From positions 9,379,594-9,443,593 of the forward strand of contig NC_048549.1 of NCBI RefSeq assembly GCF_902806685.2: a DNA stretch of 64,000 bases, in the 5' to 3' direction. Source of the stretch: Maniola hyperantus. Lineage: Eukaryota; Arthropoda; Insecta; Lepidoptera; Nymphalidae. Below, in pieces: positions 1 to 9,442 of the stretch (position 1 is its first letter; every line of letters begins with the position of its first letter). The position numbers were made by a program, and so were the translations under genes. Below the pieces are notes generated by a model. The model was given only the letters and a program-made list of their open reading frames with translations. It was not told the DNA's origin and did not search any database.

Positions 1-826
1 GTATCTGGTTGTAGGCTTTCACGAGATCGATGGTACTGAAAATCCTGCAACCTGCAATATTATGTGCAAAATCGTGAATGTGACGTATTGGGTACCTGTC
101 TGGTATGGTCCGGGCGTTAAGTTGTCGGTAGTCGCCGCAGGGACGCCATCCGTTGTCTTTTTTCGGCGCGAGGTGCAGTGGAGACGACCACGGACTTTCG
201 GAAGGCCTCGCTGTACCGTTGGCTAGCATCGCCTCGAACTCCGCCTTTGCTACCTTCAGTTTGTCCGGGGCGAGACGTCTGGGGGGGCACGTGACGGGGG
301 GACCAGGTGTCGTCCGTATGTGATGTTGAGTGTTGTGTGGTATAGTGCGATGTGTACCAGCTGGTCGAGTAATATCCGGATAATCACGGGATAATACAGT
401 GTGATACCGTGATTCTCCGGTGAGCACCTTAACAGATAAAACATTACAATTTAAAGCTATGGATGCTGTACTGGTAACAGAAGTTAAATTATCTATTAAT
501 TTCTTATTCTTACAATCTACAACTATACTATAATATATTAAAAAGTCCACTCCTATGATTGGCTTTGTCACGTCCGCCACTACGAAACGCCACGGGTAGG
601 TACGTCTAAGTCCAATGTCCAGATTGATATATGCGAACCCGTACGTGTCTATTGTTGAACCGTTAGCCGCGACGAGTGTGTAGCCGGTGGGTGCACGGCG
701 CTCCTTGAGTTTGGACCGAGGGAAGACGCAGAGGTCACTTCCAGTGTCCACGAGAAACTGCATCTTCGTACTGCGGTCGGTAACAAAGAGGCGACCTGGG
801 GAGGTTGGGCAATCGTCCGTCGCCAT
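1..826 (-). mobile_element. Ty3/gypsy-type pol (protease and start of reverse transcriptase), partial
   Basis: Read from 826 down to the window edge, this is the start of a retrotransposon polyprotein. After an initial ATG at 826-824 an aspartic protease is visible with the active-site block LVDTGSDLCVFP. A spacer follows, then the N-terminal part of a reverse transcriptase with WRPCGDYRQLN and FSTIDLVKAYNQI, which is the fingers/palm entry of Ty3/gypsy enzymes. The frame is open to base 1, so the catalytic YxDD box, RNase H and integrase would lie outside the window. The ATG overlaps the gag stop as TGATG, so pol is in the -1 frame relative to gag. It is antisense to the WBP11 gene. Family assignment to Ty3/gypsy is firm; the lineage is not resolved. 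The visible part is intact, which suggests a fairly recent copy. Confidence 0.85.
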
Positions 827-1827
827 CAGCGACTGCCCATGGCGTTTTCCGCTTTTTTAAAATCGCACGGCTTCGAGCATCGCCGAGCCTCCGCTCCGAA
901 CCGGTGGTGGTAGTAGCATACCGGATATCTCTTGTAGCTGGAGTTGGAGCGGTCCCTCTGTCGCGGCGGTGTTCGGCGGCGCTCGTGTGATCTGGAACGG
1001 CTGGCGGAACAGCATGATCCCCGGGTATGGTCTGAAGTCGTAGGTCCACGAGTGTGCTCGTCGAGTCTGGTGGACAGGCGCTCGACCATTTTCTTGAGCT
1101 CGGCGATCTCGCTGGCGATGTTGCTCGTAGCGGTGTAACTCGTCGAAGCCGCCGCCACGTTGCACGGCGTGACGATGTCGTGCACATGGTCGGCTAAGTC
1201 GGCGAGCTGTTCTAGTGAGAGTGTCGGCTGCGAGGCGACTAACGTCTGTATGTTGCTAGGTAAACGTTGACTCCAAATGCTCTTAATAAAATCCGCCGGA
1301 ACAGCCGGTCCTGCAAGGTCCTGAAGGTGTCTCAGGAATTGTGATGGCTTCCTGTCCCCCAGCTCCTCGTGGGTCAGCAGCTGCTTGACCTTTTTTTCAT
1401 GGGACGCTGAGAGACGGCGTATTAATTCCGTTTTTATTTTATTGTAACGGTGGCGCTCCGGAGGGTTAACGATTAGCTCTTTGACTGCCTTGGCATGTAC
1501 GAGGTCCAAATTTGTAAGTACATGTGTGAATTTGGTCGCGTCGTCTCGTATGCCGTAGTTTTCGAATTGGCCCTCCAAAAGAGCGAACCAAATTTCTGGT
1601 TCCTCGGGCGAGAAAGGTGGAACTCTAACCTTAAATCGACGGTTCTCGATCGGTGCCGCGTCGTCCACTTTTGGCGGTGTGGGGCGTGCCTTCTTAGCTA
1701 ACCGCGTGGTTACATTCGACTCGCCCTGCCGTTCGTCGCTGCTGCTGGAGCTCATCCTGTCGTATTCAGCATGGGTCACCAGTTTGGGGGGATATGGTGG
1801 TGTAGGAAGACCAAGATGTTCCCCCAA
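826..1827 (-). mobile_element. Ty3/gypsy-type gag protein
   Basis: A 333-residue open frame upstream of pol on the same strand. It carries gag signatures I recognise from a common arthropod gypsy-like family: VRVPPFSPEEPEIWFALLE, HEELGDRKPSQFLRHL and LPSNIQTLVASQP in the capsid-like part. Next come a short coiled-coil stretch (SEIAELKKMVERLSTRLDE), a basic Arg/Ser-rich tract, and a Cys/His cluster near the C-terminus (CYYHHRFGAEARRCSKPC). A second in-frame Met at the MSSSSSDE block is an equally plausible start. The frame ends with TGA at 828-826, overlapping the pol ATG. Gag packages the element's RNA into virus-like particles. Intact, no frameshift seen. Confidence 0.85.
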
Positions 1828-1849
1828 TATTCAGAAGCCAGGCTCCAGC

Positions 1850-2201
1850 ACTCAATCGGTTTAATTAGCACTATTAAAACTATTACAGACGTACTTGCTA
1901 ATTTAAAATTACGTGCATGCGTTTTCGCGCGCTAGACAGACGTGGACACAGGGACGGTATTGGAAGCCACTAGGCAGGCCCTCGGCCGCAGCGCGCCGCG
2001 GCTCGGGGCTGCGGCGCGGTGCGGCGGGGGCAGGCGCAAGTCGCCTGACCGGTTCCCCGATCAGCTGGCACGCGTGTGTGCGTTGCGTCAATGGCTGATA
2101 ATATGCACACAGATGCCGCGCGGCAAAACTAATATTAGGTATCTAAATTATCTTATTAAATATGTACAATTGATTTTTATTTATATGTAATGTAGCCCAC
2201 A
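1850..2201 (-). mobile_element. candidate 5' LTR and leader of the gypsy-type element
   Basis: Upstream of gag lies about 350 bp with an AT-rich end, a GC-rich core (about 1980-2060) and no coding frame. On the minus strand it can begin TGTGGGCTACA at 2201 and reach a T-rich end near 1857, just before the gag leader. That is the layout of an LTR followed by a primer-binding region. The partner LTR is beyond the left edge, so the limits cannot be verified by comparison. No confident primer-binding site was identified. Confidence 0.4.
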
Positions 2202-2260
2202 ACCCGCCTACTCGTTTGCTCGCTATTTTTATATAAAAAAATTCTTGTTACAATCTAAAG

Positions 2261-2514
2261 AGACCAAGCCAGCCCCCACAAGCCGTACACCAGCCTGTTC
2301 CAGAAGACACTGAACATGAAGACTTGGATGGAGAAGCCATGGATGAAGACCATGACATGTCTCCACCACACGCCCCTCCACAGGCTCCTAAACCCACGTC
2401 GCTGCAGCAGAGGATGTTGGCACTATCTGGACAGAATATAGATGACTTCATGAAAGAGATGGAAGAGGTACACAAGAAGAGGGAAAGAGATAGAGCTGCT
2501 GATCTAACAGCTCG
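2261..2514 (+). CDS. Wbp11: WBP11 exon, first visible
   Basis: Acceptor ...CTAAAG at 2260 (two bases later is an alternative) and donor CG|GTAAGT after 2514. It encodes an acidic Pro/Gln-rich linker, then LQQRMLALSGQ and DDFMKEMEEV. It ends after two bases of an Arg codon (phase 2), which the next exon completes with A. The stop TAA just after the splice site confirms that the exon must end here. The acceptor's pyrimidine tract is weak (TTTTTATATAAAAAAATTCTTG), and the antisense gypsy LTR ends only about 60 bp upstream. Confidence 0.88.
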
Positions 2515-4959
2515 GTAAGTTACTTTCTAGCTTTTCATGTAGTCTTACAGCAACATATTCTGGCGTAACCTGGACCTATTTTTGGAAAGAGATGGAAGCA
2601 GCATGCAGTAAAAGTAAAAGAAAAAGAACTACAGAGTGTAACCAAAACGCTAGCAAAAAGGAAGACAGGTGATAGTACTGATGATTACTGATATGATACC
2701 GTAAGAAAAAACCCGAAAAACACAAAAACGCGTTTTATTTGCAATATATCGTGAAATTTTGTAAAAGTTTACGATATATTGCAAATAAAACATCTAACTG
2801 ACGCTAGAGGTTAACGAACGTTGCGTAAGTAGGCCACTCGGAGTCAATGCCGCGTCGTAGGTGGGGTTTGGCCCCAGTTTTGCACGCTATACATTGCGTG
2901 TTTGCAAAATACTAAATCACTAAAACTACAAAATGAGGCAAATGGTTATTGGTATTGGATATTGGATTGTGTTGAGATAGTATGACAATAACGCTAAGTT
3001 TTTGCTAGCGTTCTGGTTACACCCTGTATTAATAATTTAGTGAATCCTCACACAAGCGTACGAATTTGTCGTCATTTTTTAAAATACGGACATCTAAGCT
3101 TTGCCTATCAGGAGTTTATGATATCTTTGGTTATCAGATTGAGTGCTCTGAAACGCACGGGGCACGGCGCCAGAGACAGCGACTCGGACAGCGACACGGA
3201 GCCCCACGTTGCGCACCATCACAACCACCACGACTTCGCGCTGGAGCCGCCCGGCGCGGAGGTCCGCCAGATACCGCCGCCGCTGTTGCCGCCAGGTGAG
3301 TTAGGTTACGTGCTCTGAAGCGCATGAGGCACGGCGTCAGCGACTCTTACAGGTTGATGGCAATTTTTTTCTAATTTTGACAAGTTTCCTTTTTTATGAT
3401 CACAGGGAACCCCTTTCGTTATCGGATTATGAAAGAAATCGGTCCAATAATATTTTAAAAATCCGCACTTAGACGTTTGGTGTGCGTGCATCATCGACAT
3501 TCCAGCATATGGGTGTCATTGGAAAGTTTCCCAGTGTGATGAGTATGAAAATGAGCGCCATTTTAAAATTCAAGATGGCGGACTGACAGTTAAAAGAAAT
3601 ATATCTTTTATGAATAACAGGGCTTCGGCCGCCCATGCTGCGGCCGCCCGGCGCGCCCCCGGGAGTGCCCCCTGGAGCACCGCCGGGCCTGCCTCCCGGT
3701 GTCCCTCATGGCGGCCCTCCCGGACCTCCGCCTGGACCTCATCCCGGACCGCCCCTTGGAATGCCAGGTAACCAAATGTTTATAACCTAGATTTTTACTA
3801 ACAACTGTGTAAAACTCGAGGTCAATGCCCCAACTACGACGCGGCATTGACCCTGCACCATCTATCTACGCAACTTTCGTTGACCTCTAGCGTCAGTCAG
3901 ATGATTTGTAGTACATTGCAAACTATTAAAAAAAACGTGTTATTTTATGGTGTTTTATTAGTAATCATCAGTATTATTACCTGTCTTCGTCGTTCTAATT
4001 ACACCCTGTATACAAAGATATTATAAAACTCCAGATAGGCAAAGCTTATTCGTATTATCTCTTTTCTACAAACAGGAGGTCCACTAGGCTTGCCCGTCAT
4101 GCCCACAGGCGCGCCGCCGGGGCCCCCTCCAGGGCTCCCTACTCGAGGGGGCCTGCGTCCCCCCGGGCCCCCACCTGGGGCCCCACCTCGCCTGCTCCGA
4201 CCATTGGTACCGCCACCTCCGCTACACGTCTCAGTTCTCACTGCTGCACCGCAACTTATATCCAAGAAGGATGCCGCTCAAGGTAATTTGTAATTATTTA
4301 TTAATTTATAGGGTTCCATACTTCAAAAAGAAAAAGGAACCCTTATAGAATCACTATGTTGTCTGTCTGTCTATCTGTCTGTCCGTCCGCTGCCTGTCGT
4401 GTCTGTCAACTTCCCGTTGACCTAGAATCATGAAACTTGGCATGTAGGTAGGTCTTATAGAATAAGTAAAGGAAAAAACCGAAAACCGTGAGTTTGTGGT
4501 TACATGATAAAAAAAAATGTGTTCATAAAAAAAATATTTTACTAAACCACATATAGTTAGCCCTTGACTGCAATCTCACCTGGTGGTAAGTGATGATGCA
4601 ATCTAAGATGGAAGCGGGCTAACCTGGAAGGTAAAAAAAAACCATACAGTCGAATTGAGAACCTCCTCCTTTTTTGAAGTCGGTTAACAAAAGACATGCA
4701 TTCTATTATTTTCATAGTTTGTTTATTTGCTCAATATTTTTTCACAGGTGCTACGATAAGCGCGAAGCCCCAAATCAGAAATCTGTCCGCCGACGTCACA
4801 AGGTTCGTCCCGTCAGCGTTGCGTATCAAGCGAGAAGACAAGAAGGCCAGGCCAGAGGTCAAGTCCGCATTACAGAGACCAGCGGAACAACCCAAACAGG
4901 CTCCGAGCAAAGACGACGCGTATATGCAGTTTATGAAGGAAATGGAGGGGTTATTATAG
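2261..4959 (+). CDS. Wbp11: WW domain-binding protein 11 (WBP11), C-terminal half, five exons
   Basis: Exons 2261-2514, 3138-3295, 3621-3767, 4076-4282 and 4748-4959 join in phase (2, 1, 1, 1) to give 325 residues and a stop. The product starts in the middle of the protein with an acidic stretch and DDFMKEMEEVHKKRERDR. An Asp/Ser-rich then His-rich segment follows, then two exons of proline-rich PPG repeats (PPGPPPGLP, RPPGPPPGAPPR). The end is ISAKPQIRN, VTRFVPSALRIKRE and FMKEMEGLL. That C-terminus is diagnostic for WBP11 (also called Npw38-binding protein/SIPP1), a nuclear pre-mRNA splicing factor. It binds the WW domain of PQBP1 through its proline-rich segments and binds protein phosphatase 1. 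Vertebrate WBP11 is about 640 residues, so roughly half is visible. The N-terminal exons must lie left of the gypsy element. No disabling change is seen. Confidence 0.93.
2629..3028. repeat. TA-flanked MITE in WBP11 intron, copy 1
   Basis: The ends are inverted repeats: CAGAGTGTAACCAAAACG on the left and CGTTCTGGTTACACCCTG on the right, both bordered by TA. Inside is a palindrome around 2730-2790 built on TTTGCAATATATCG. The TA duplication and the CAGGGTGTAAC-type end suggest a Tc1/mariner-mobilised MITE. Related copies lie at 3811-4010 and 41650-41878, both in the opposite orientation. Confidence 0.75.
3138..3295 (+). CDS. Wbp11: WBP11 exon with DSDSDSD and histidine-rich segment
   Basis: Acceptor TTATCAG at 3137 and donor CCAG|GTGAGT after 3295. 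The first base completes an Arg codon, then the frame reads LSALKRTGHGARDSDSDSD, followed by a His-rich run (AHHHNHHDF) and the start of the proline-rich part (IPPPLLPP). Exit phase 1. GC content is much higher than in the flanking introns. Confidence 0.88.
3296..3620. other. WBP11 intron with decayed copy of the preceding exon's start
   Basis: The beginning of this intron (about 3308-3350) reads GTGCTCTGAAGCGCATGAGG and GGCACGGCGTCAGCGACTC. This closely follows the start of the preceding exon (3142-3185). The rest is AT-rich with no recognised element. Confidence 0.5.
3621..3767 (+). CDS. Wbp11: WBP11 proline/glycine-rich exon
   Basis: Acceptor AATAACAG at 3620 and donor GCCAG|GTAACC after 3767. 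It enters and leaves in phase 1. The whole exon encodes repeated PPG units (GAPPGVPPGAPPGLPP and similar) with RPPMLRPP at the start. Such runs are the WW-domain ligands of WBP11. Because of the GC-rich repeat structure, length variation between alleles would be expected. Confidence 0.87.
3811..4010. repeat. MITE copy 2, truncated, inverted relative to copy 1
   Basis: It shares the GTTGACCTCTAGCGTCAG core, GACGCGGCATTGAC and the end TTACACCCTGTA with the MITE at 2629-3028, but on the opposite strand. The left terminal repeat is missing. It lies in the intron between the two proline-rich WBP11 exons. Confidence 0.7.
4076..4282 (+). CDS. Wbp11: WBP11 second proline-rich exon
   Basis: Acceptor CTACAAACAG at 4075 and donor CAAG|GTAATT after 4282; phase 1 at both ends. 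It encodes GGPLGLPVMPTGAPPGPPP, PTRGGLRPPGPPPGAPPR and then the transition LLRPLVPPPPLHVSVLTAAP leading into the conserved C-terminus. The PPGPPPGxP motifs followed by Arg match the class of ligand bound by the PQBP1 WW domain (family knowledge). Confidence 0.88.
4305..4520 (-). repeat. family G repeat, truncated
   Basis: It starts with the self-complementary end AGGGTTCCATACTTC...GGAACCC, then a GTCT tract and CCGTTGACCTAGAATCATG. This is the terminal part of the abundant repeat seen complete at 10332-10760. Inserted in the last WBP11 intron. Confidence 0.65.
4555..4690 (-). repeat. short repeat fragments in last WBP11 intron
   Basis: TTAGCCCTTGACTGCAATCT and the CACCTGGTGGTAAGTGATG module recur on the + strand at 37670-37735. 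Beyond it, the AACCTCCTCC...TTGAAGTCGG module is the complement of a block at 36573-36620. Both look like 3' tails of retroposons. Confidence 0.5.
4748..4959 (+). CDS. Wbp11: WBP11 last coding exon, conserved C-terminus
   Basis: Acceptor TTTTTTCACAG at 4747 with a good pyrimidine tract; stop TAG at 4957-4959. It encodes GATISAKPQIRN, VTRFVPSALRIKRED and the terminal FMKEMEGLL. These blocks are shared by animal WBP11 proteins and fix the identity of the gene. Confidence 0.93.
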
Positions 4960-5006
4960 GGTTTATGTTAAGTTATACTCACAATAATATTATGTATAAT
5001 TATATA

Positions 5007-5012
5007 AATAAA
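5007..5012 (+). terminator. WBP11 poly(A) signal AATAAA
   Basis: AATAAA lies 48 bp after the stop codon. The sequence downstream (5030-5050) is T-rich with TTTTATTTTATGT, suitable for cleavage. The 3' UTR would therefore be only about 70 bp. Confidence 0.6.
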
Positions 5013-5499
5013 AGTCACTTAGTTATTACTTATGCAGTTTTATTTTATGTCCTTCTATTTAGAGAAATATTCACTGAAAAAAAAAGAAACTGCTCTATGT
5101 ATTTTAGTCTAAAGGCCAGACGCTGGGAGTATGGACAAATTTCCCTCGTTTCACGGTGTTTCGCCGTACTTTTAGTCCATCGTGTCCAAGTCAGTAATTA
5201 TAATAATAATAATAAATCGTAATTCGTAATAAATTTTTTACTGCAGAGAAAAGATAAGTATCTACCTAGGTAGGTGTGTAGATTTATTGTCTAATACTAT
5301 TTCTAGGAACTTAAAATGTGTTTGAAATAATAATGAAATACCTAGCTAGTTTGAAGGAAATGATAATAAATGTACCTATCATGAATCGATCGGCATTTCC
5401 GAGTCTGTCATGTTGCCACCTCCTACCTATTATTGCCAGTGGCGACAGTTTTCCTGCGATTAAAGAGATCAAGATATAAGTTCACTTTTTCTTTTCAAC

Positions 5500-5790
5500 T
5501 TTTTGGTACAAATAAAAAATAAAATAAATAACTCACGGGCAACACATGCCACAAACGCGCAACTCACGCACCACGCTCGCGCAACGCACGCACCACACTC
5601 GCGCAACACACGCGCCACAAACGCGCAACTCACGCGTCACACACGCCCCATACAAGCTTCATTTCCACAGCCCACCCCCGCCGCTGCCTGCGCCGCCTGT
5701 GGTTGGGCGTCCCGACTCCTGAGACTTACCACTCTTACACATTTAAGTTTTAGTAATAGTAATTAGATAAGGCTAGCTTTAAGTTTTTTT
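5500..5790. repeat. GC-rich minisatellite plus recurrent retroelement tail
   Basis: Imperfect repeats of a roughly 12-bp word (GCAACACACGC and variants) run from about 5530 to 5650. After an ordinary stretch, ATTAGATAAGGCTAGC at 5762 is followed by CTTTAAGTT; the same block recurs at 62925-62948. A trinucleotide GAT run lies at 5905-5925. No gene. Confidence 0.5.
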
Positions 5791-6639
5791 GTAATATTTT
5801 CATTAAAAAAAATGAAAAAAAAGTTTTAGTTATACTAAGTTACCTAACTAATAGAGAAGCTTTTCGCATGATGACCTCCAAACTTCGTTTTGAAGAAGGC
5901 ACACGATGATGATGATGATGATGAACAGGTAACTAGCCCCTTCTGAATACCTCCCATCAAATAAAAAAAGTTTATCGACCTCATCGATATAGAATAAATA
6001 AATAAATAAAATTCTTATAATAATTAGTACCTACCTACTTAAAATTTCTTTGATCGACCTTTTATTCTTAGAATTTATGTATACCTATATTTTATTTCCT
6101 GTATTCATGACATTAGCTGCGATGATTAAATAATAAAAAACGTAGCGACTTCGACATTTCAGTAAATGCCAATTAAACATGTAGGTAAGTACCTATTTAC
6201 ATATTTATAACTTTAACCACACAGCGGAGTATGAGATCATATTTTTTATTCGGCTACTAGCTTTTGCCTGTGTCTTTACTTATATGCGCTATAAGGTTGC
6301 GCTTCCATTGATATGGAGCGGAACGGAGACCGGTGTTCAACAGACCAATCAGGGTTGTAGTAAAATTAGATTAGCACGTCATATCACAATAAATTGATTG
6401 GTCGAAAACACACCTCACCGCTTCAGAGGAAAATATGCACTGTTAACTTTTGCTCCCGGAAAATCAAAGAATTTCCACGGAATTTACCAAAAACCTAAAT
6501 CTAGGTAGACTAAGTTGCAGGTCAGTTTAAGTCATCTAATTGGTACAGAAATAGTTTGAATCCTGAAGACGGATACGGACTATTTTTTCCCAGGAAAATC
6601 ACAGAGTTCCCTCGGGTTTCTAAAAATCTAAGTAAATCC
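5791..6639. other. intergenic AT-rich DNA
   Basis: No coding signal. It contains TACCTA-rich stretches, and a block around 6300-6420 (GGAGCGGAACGGAGACCGG) that looks like an inserted repeat without visible ends. Confidence 0.4.
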
Positions 6640-6837
6640 ATGCTAAAGTGTGTTTATTTGTTGGTTTGTCCTTCAACCACATCGCAACGGATCGACGTGA
6701 TTTTTTGCATGGCTATACCTTAAAGATCTGGAGAGTGACATAGGCTATTTTTTATTCCGGAAAAGCAAAGCGTTCCCACGGGATTCTTAAACACTTAAAT
6801 CCACGCGGACGAAGTCGCGGCCGTCAGCTCGTATTAT
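6640..6837 (+). repeat. family A repeat
   Basis: Starts in the AAAGTGTGTTTATTTGTTGG region, contains GACATAGGCTATTTTTTATT, and ends with the hairpin CACGCGGACGAAGTCGCGG and CAGCTCGTA. This is the recurrent family best preserved at 32120-32340 and 48683-48905. Confidence 0.65.
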
Positions 6838-7106
6838 TATAAAGTCGTCTGAAAAGGGCAAACTGTCAAAAATCAAGAGCATAACCTTTCAGGTTCAGGC
6901 ATGGTTCAGGCAAAGAATTTTATACGAAAAATTATCCTGTCATTGCACTCATTGCCACGTGGAAATGAATTGTTAATGAAATGTAATTATTCCCAAATTG
7001 TTTTATTTTTTAATTGTTGTTTCCGTTTTTATTTATTCCGTCTGCCTTGATTTTAATATGACATGTCGCAATCTGTATCACTTTTTTTGGTCACATATAC
7101 CTAACT

Positions 7107-7335
7107 ACATGGTCATCATCATCATCATCATGATCAATTCATGAGCGGCTCACGACAGAGCACGGGTCTCCTGTCCAATGAGAAAGAGTTTGGCCTTAGA
7201 ATACCACGCTGGCCAAGTGCGGATTGGCAGGCTTCACACTCCTTTGAGAACATTATGGAGAACTTTTGAATTTATGTGTTTTTTATTCAATATCTCTTGC
7301 TTGAACGGCGGAAAACATCGTGAGAACTCAACAAC
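7107..7335 (-). repeat. tRNA-derived SINE, body and tail
   Basis: An ATG/ATC repeat tail at 7113-7133 is followed by the complement of the SINE body found at 13560-13775: GCCACGCTGG-type block, GTGCGGATTGGCAGGCTTC, and GGAAAACATCGTGAG near 7311-7325. The tRNA-like head is missing or too decayed. Confidence 0.6.
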
Positions 7336-7414
7336 CTGTATGCCCATACTATAGAGGCTGTATGGTACCATTTTCAAAGGTTTTTTTTAACTTTTTGTAA
7401 GTAGGTACATACAG

Positions 7415-7535
7415 GTACATCAGACGAGTTGTAGGGAGCCGCTGGATTCATGCGGCGCAAGACCGTGGCATGTGGAAGTCCCTACAAGAGACCTATGTAT
7501 AGCTGTGGACGTCTATCGGTTGATGATGATGATGA
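7415..7535 (+). mobile_element. 3' tail of a non-LTR retrotransposon
   Basis: The frame around TGGAAGTCCCTACAAGAGACC...CTATCGGTTGA matches the last residues of RTE-like polymerases, followed by a GATGAT tail. A closely related tail lies at 48175-48285. 5'-truncated. Confidence 0.5.
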
Positions 7536-7599
7536 TAAATCCTAATCCTAATATCCTTATCCTAATATCCTAATCATATATCCTAATCCTAATCCTAAT

Positions 7600-7806
7600 A
7601 TTATAAATGTGAAAGTGTGGTTGTTTGGATGTTTGTTACTCAATCACGCAAAAACTACTGGACGGATTTGGCTGAAATTTGGAATGGAGATAGATTATAT
7701 CCTGGATTAACACATAGGCTTTTAATCCCGGAAAATCAAAGAGTTCCCGCGGGATTTTGAAAAATGTAAATCCACGCGGACGAATTCGCGGGCATCAGCT
7801 AGTAAA
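7600..7806 (+). repeat. family A-like repeat, diverged centre
   Basis: It begins ATAAATGTGAAAGTGTGG and ends CCACGCGGACGAATTCGCGG plus CATCAGCTAGTA. The middle (ACTACTGGACGGATTTGGC) is closer to family B, so this looks like a recombinant or sister family. Confidence 0.6.
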
Positions 7807-7836
7807 TAAATAAATAAAATAAATATTTTTTTTATT

Positions 7837-7965
7837 CAATTAAACTTTTTGAAGTACTTTTGAATTGTCAAATGCATCTACCACTGGTTCGGAATACCTT
7901 TCGTACCGAGAAGAACCAGCAAGCAACTCGGGGTTGCTCGTTTCAAAGATTTGATTGATGAAGTA
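7837..7965 (-). mobile_element. 3' UTR fragment of a non-LTR retrotransposon
   Basis: The block CGTACCGAGAAGAACCAGC with AAATGCATCTACCACTGG is shared with 56585-56710. A TTTATT run at the left end is the complement of a poly(A)-like tail, so the parent element is on the minus strand. Confidence 0.5.
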
Positions 7966-8329
7966 CGTTAGTGATGAGTATATGTTATATTCCAGGACAG
8001 TCGTGTTTTTAATTTTTTAATTACCACTTCAGAAAGTCGTGTTAGTTGTAGCTATTGAAATGAAAAAAATCGATTTTATTTCGAGTCGATTTTATTCATC
8101 AGCATGACATGTTGATCATGCATGGGTTTCTTGTGAATTAATCAGTCTCATTTAATCAAGACAACACATGCATTATTAACTATTTTCAATGATTTGAAAA
8201 ACAAGACAAGCTTGACTAGGTCGGGTGATAGCCGGTATACCCAATCATCTTTGTCTCAACTCTCAAGATCAATTTAGATAATCTCTACCATGGAATGCAA
8301 TTTATAGGTAGGTACCTACTCTATATACT

Positions 8330-8730
8330 AATAAATAAAATGGAAGTGTCTGTTTGTAATTTTCGAAATAACTACCTCAAATTAAGCTCATATGGTTATT
8401 TGCACTGTACCTACCATAACTGAATAACACGTTTTTAATTTTTGTCTGTCTGTCTGTCTGTTTGAACGGGCTAATCTTCGGAACGGCTGAACCTATTGAC
8501 GGGACTTTCACAGACAAGGAGAGGATTAACCAAGGAGTACCTAACATAAGCTACTTTTTTAACCGCCTCTCAAAAAAGGAGTTGTGTTTTTTTACCTTAC
8601 TGAGATATGTTGCATCTCGGGGACGGGCTACTACGGATAGACTATTTTTTGTCCTGGAAAATCAAAAGTTCACACGGAATTTTTACAAACCTAAATTCAC
8701 GCAAGTGTAGCCGCGGACATCATCTAGTCT
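8330..8730 (+). repeat. family A-related composite repeat
   Basis: ACTAATAAATAAAATGGAAG, GTCTGT repeats, GAACGGGCTAATCTTCGG, and an end resembling CCGCGGACATCATCTAG. A second copy of the first half is at 55205-55480. A small ORF across it is not a gene. Confidence 0.5.
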
Positions 8731-9194
8731 ATCTATCTAGTTTTTAATAAATACTCAAGATTCAAGAAGGTTAAATCCCTACACGTGTGATCTTTTAACA
8801 TAGGCAAGGATACATAGGCAAGTCATCGATGAGACAAGTATTTTTTCCTTTACTAAAATCAAAAATTATTATTTGATACAAGACTCAAATGGGTCAAAAA
8901 ACATTGTCATTAATAGTCTTAGAATTTACTTTATGGAAAAAAGTTTTAGGGTTTTTAGGGTTAATAGGTACCTATATCAAGACAAGGATCCCTTTTAGTT
9001 TCATCTGTTTGTCCGTCCGTCTACATAGCCATATTTCCGATCACTGCATACTGGTTGTACCAGAATAACTTGTTCTTGTCCGGTCATACTTAATAATTGT
9101 TAATTGTTATTAGTTTTTACGATGTTCTTGGTTTCAAACAAATCGAATTAATGATTCTCCTCTGCATTTCGGCGGGATATAATATGTGAATCAG

Positions 9195-9442
9195 TAAATC
9201 AGTACCCTTATTATAAATGCGAAAGTGTGTTTGTTTGTTTGTTGGTTTGTCCTTCAATCGCAACGGTGCAACGGATTGATGTCATTTTTTGCATGGGTGT
9301 AGATAAATACCTGTGACTGTAAATAGAGTGACATAGGCTACTTTTTATACCGGAAAATCAAAGAGTTCGTCGTGGAATTAGATTTTTAAAAAACCTAATT
9401 CCACGCGGACGAAGATGCGGGTATCCCGTATCGGCTAGTACC
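9195..9442 (+). repeat. family A repeat, full-length
   Basis: Starts CCCTTATTATAAATGCGAAA, includes TTTGTTTGTTTGTTGG and GTGACATAGGCTACTTTTTA, and ends with the CCACGCGGACGAAG hairpin and CGGCTAGTA. Confidence 0.7.

Noticed and set aside
735..1187. 150-codon minus-strand frame overlapping gag
   Set aside because: It lies in another frame of the intact gag gene and has no gag or pol motif; it is a shadow frame.
1909..2190. Small frames on both strands in the GC-rich block
   Set aside because: They are open only because of GC content; the block is better explained as LTR/leader of the gypsy element.
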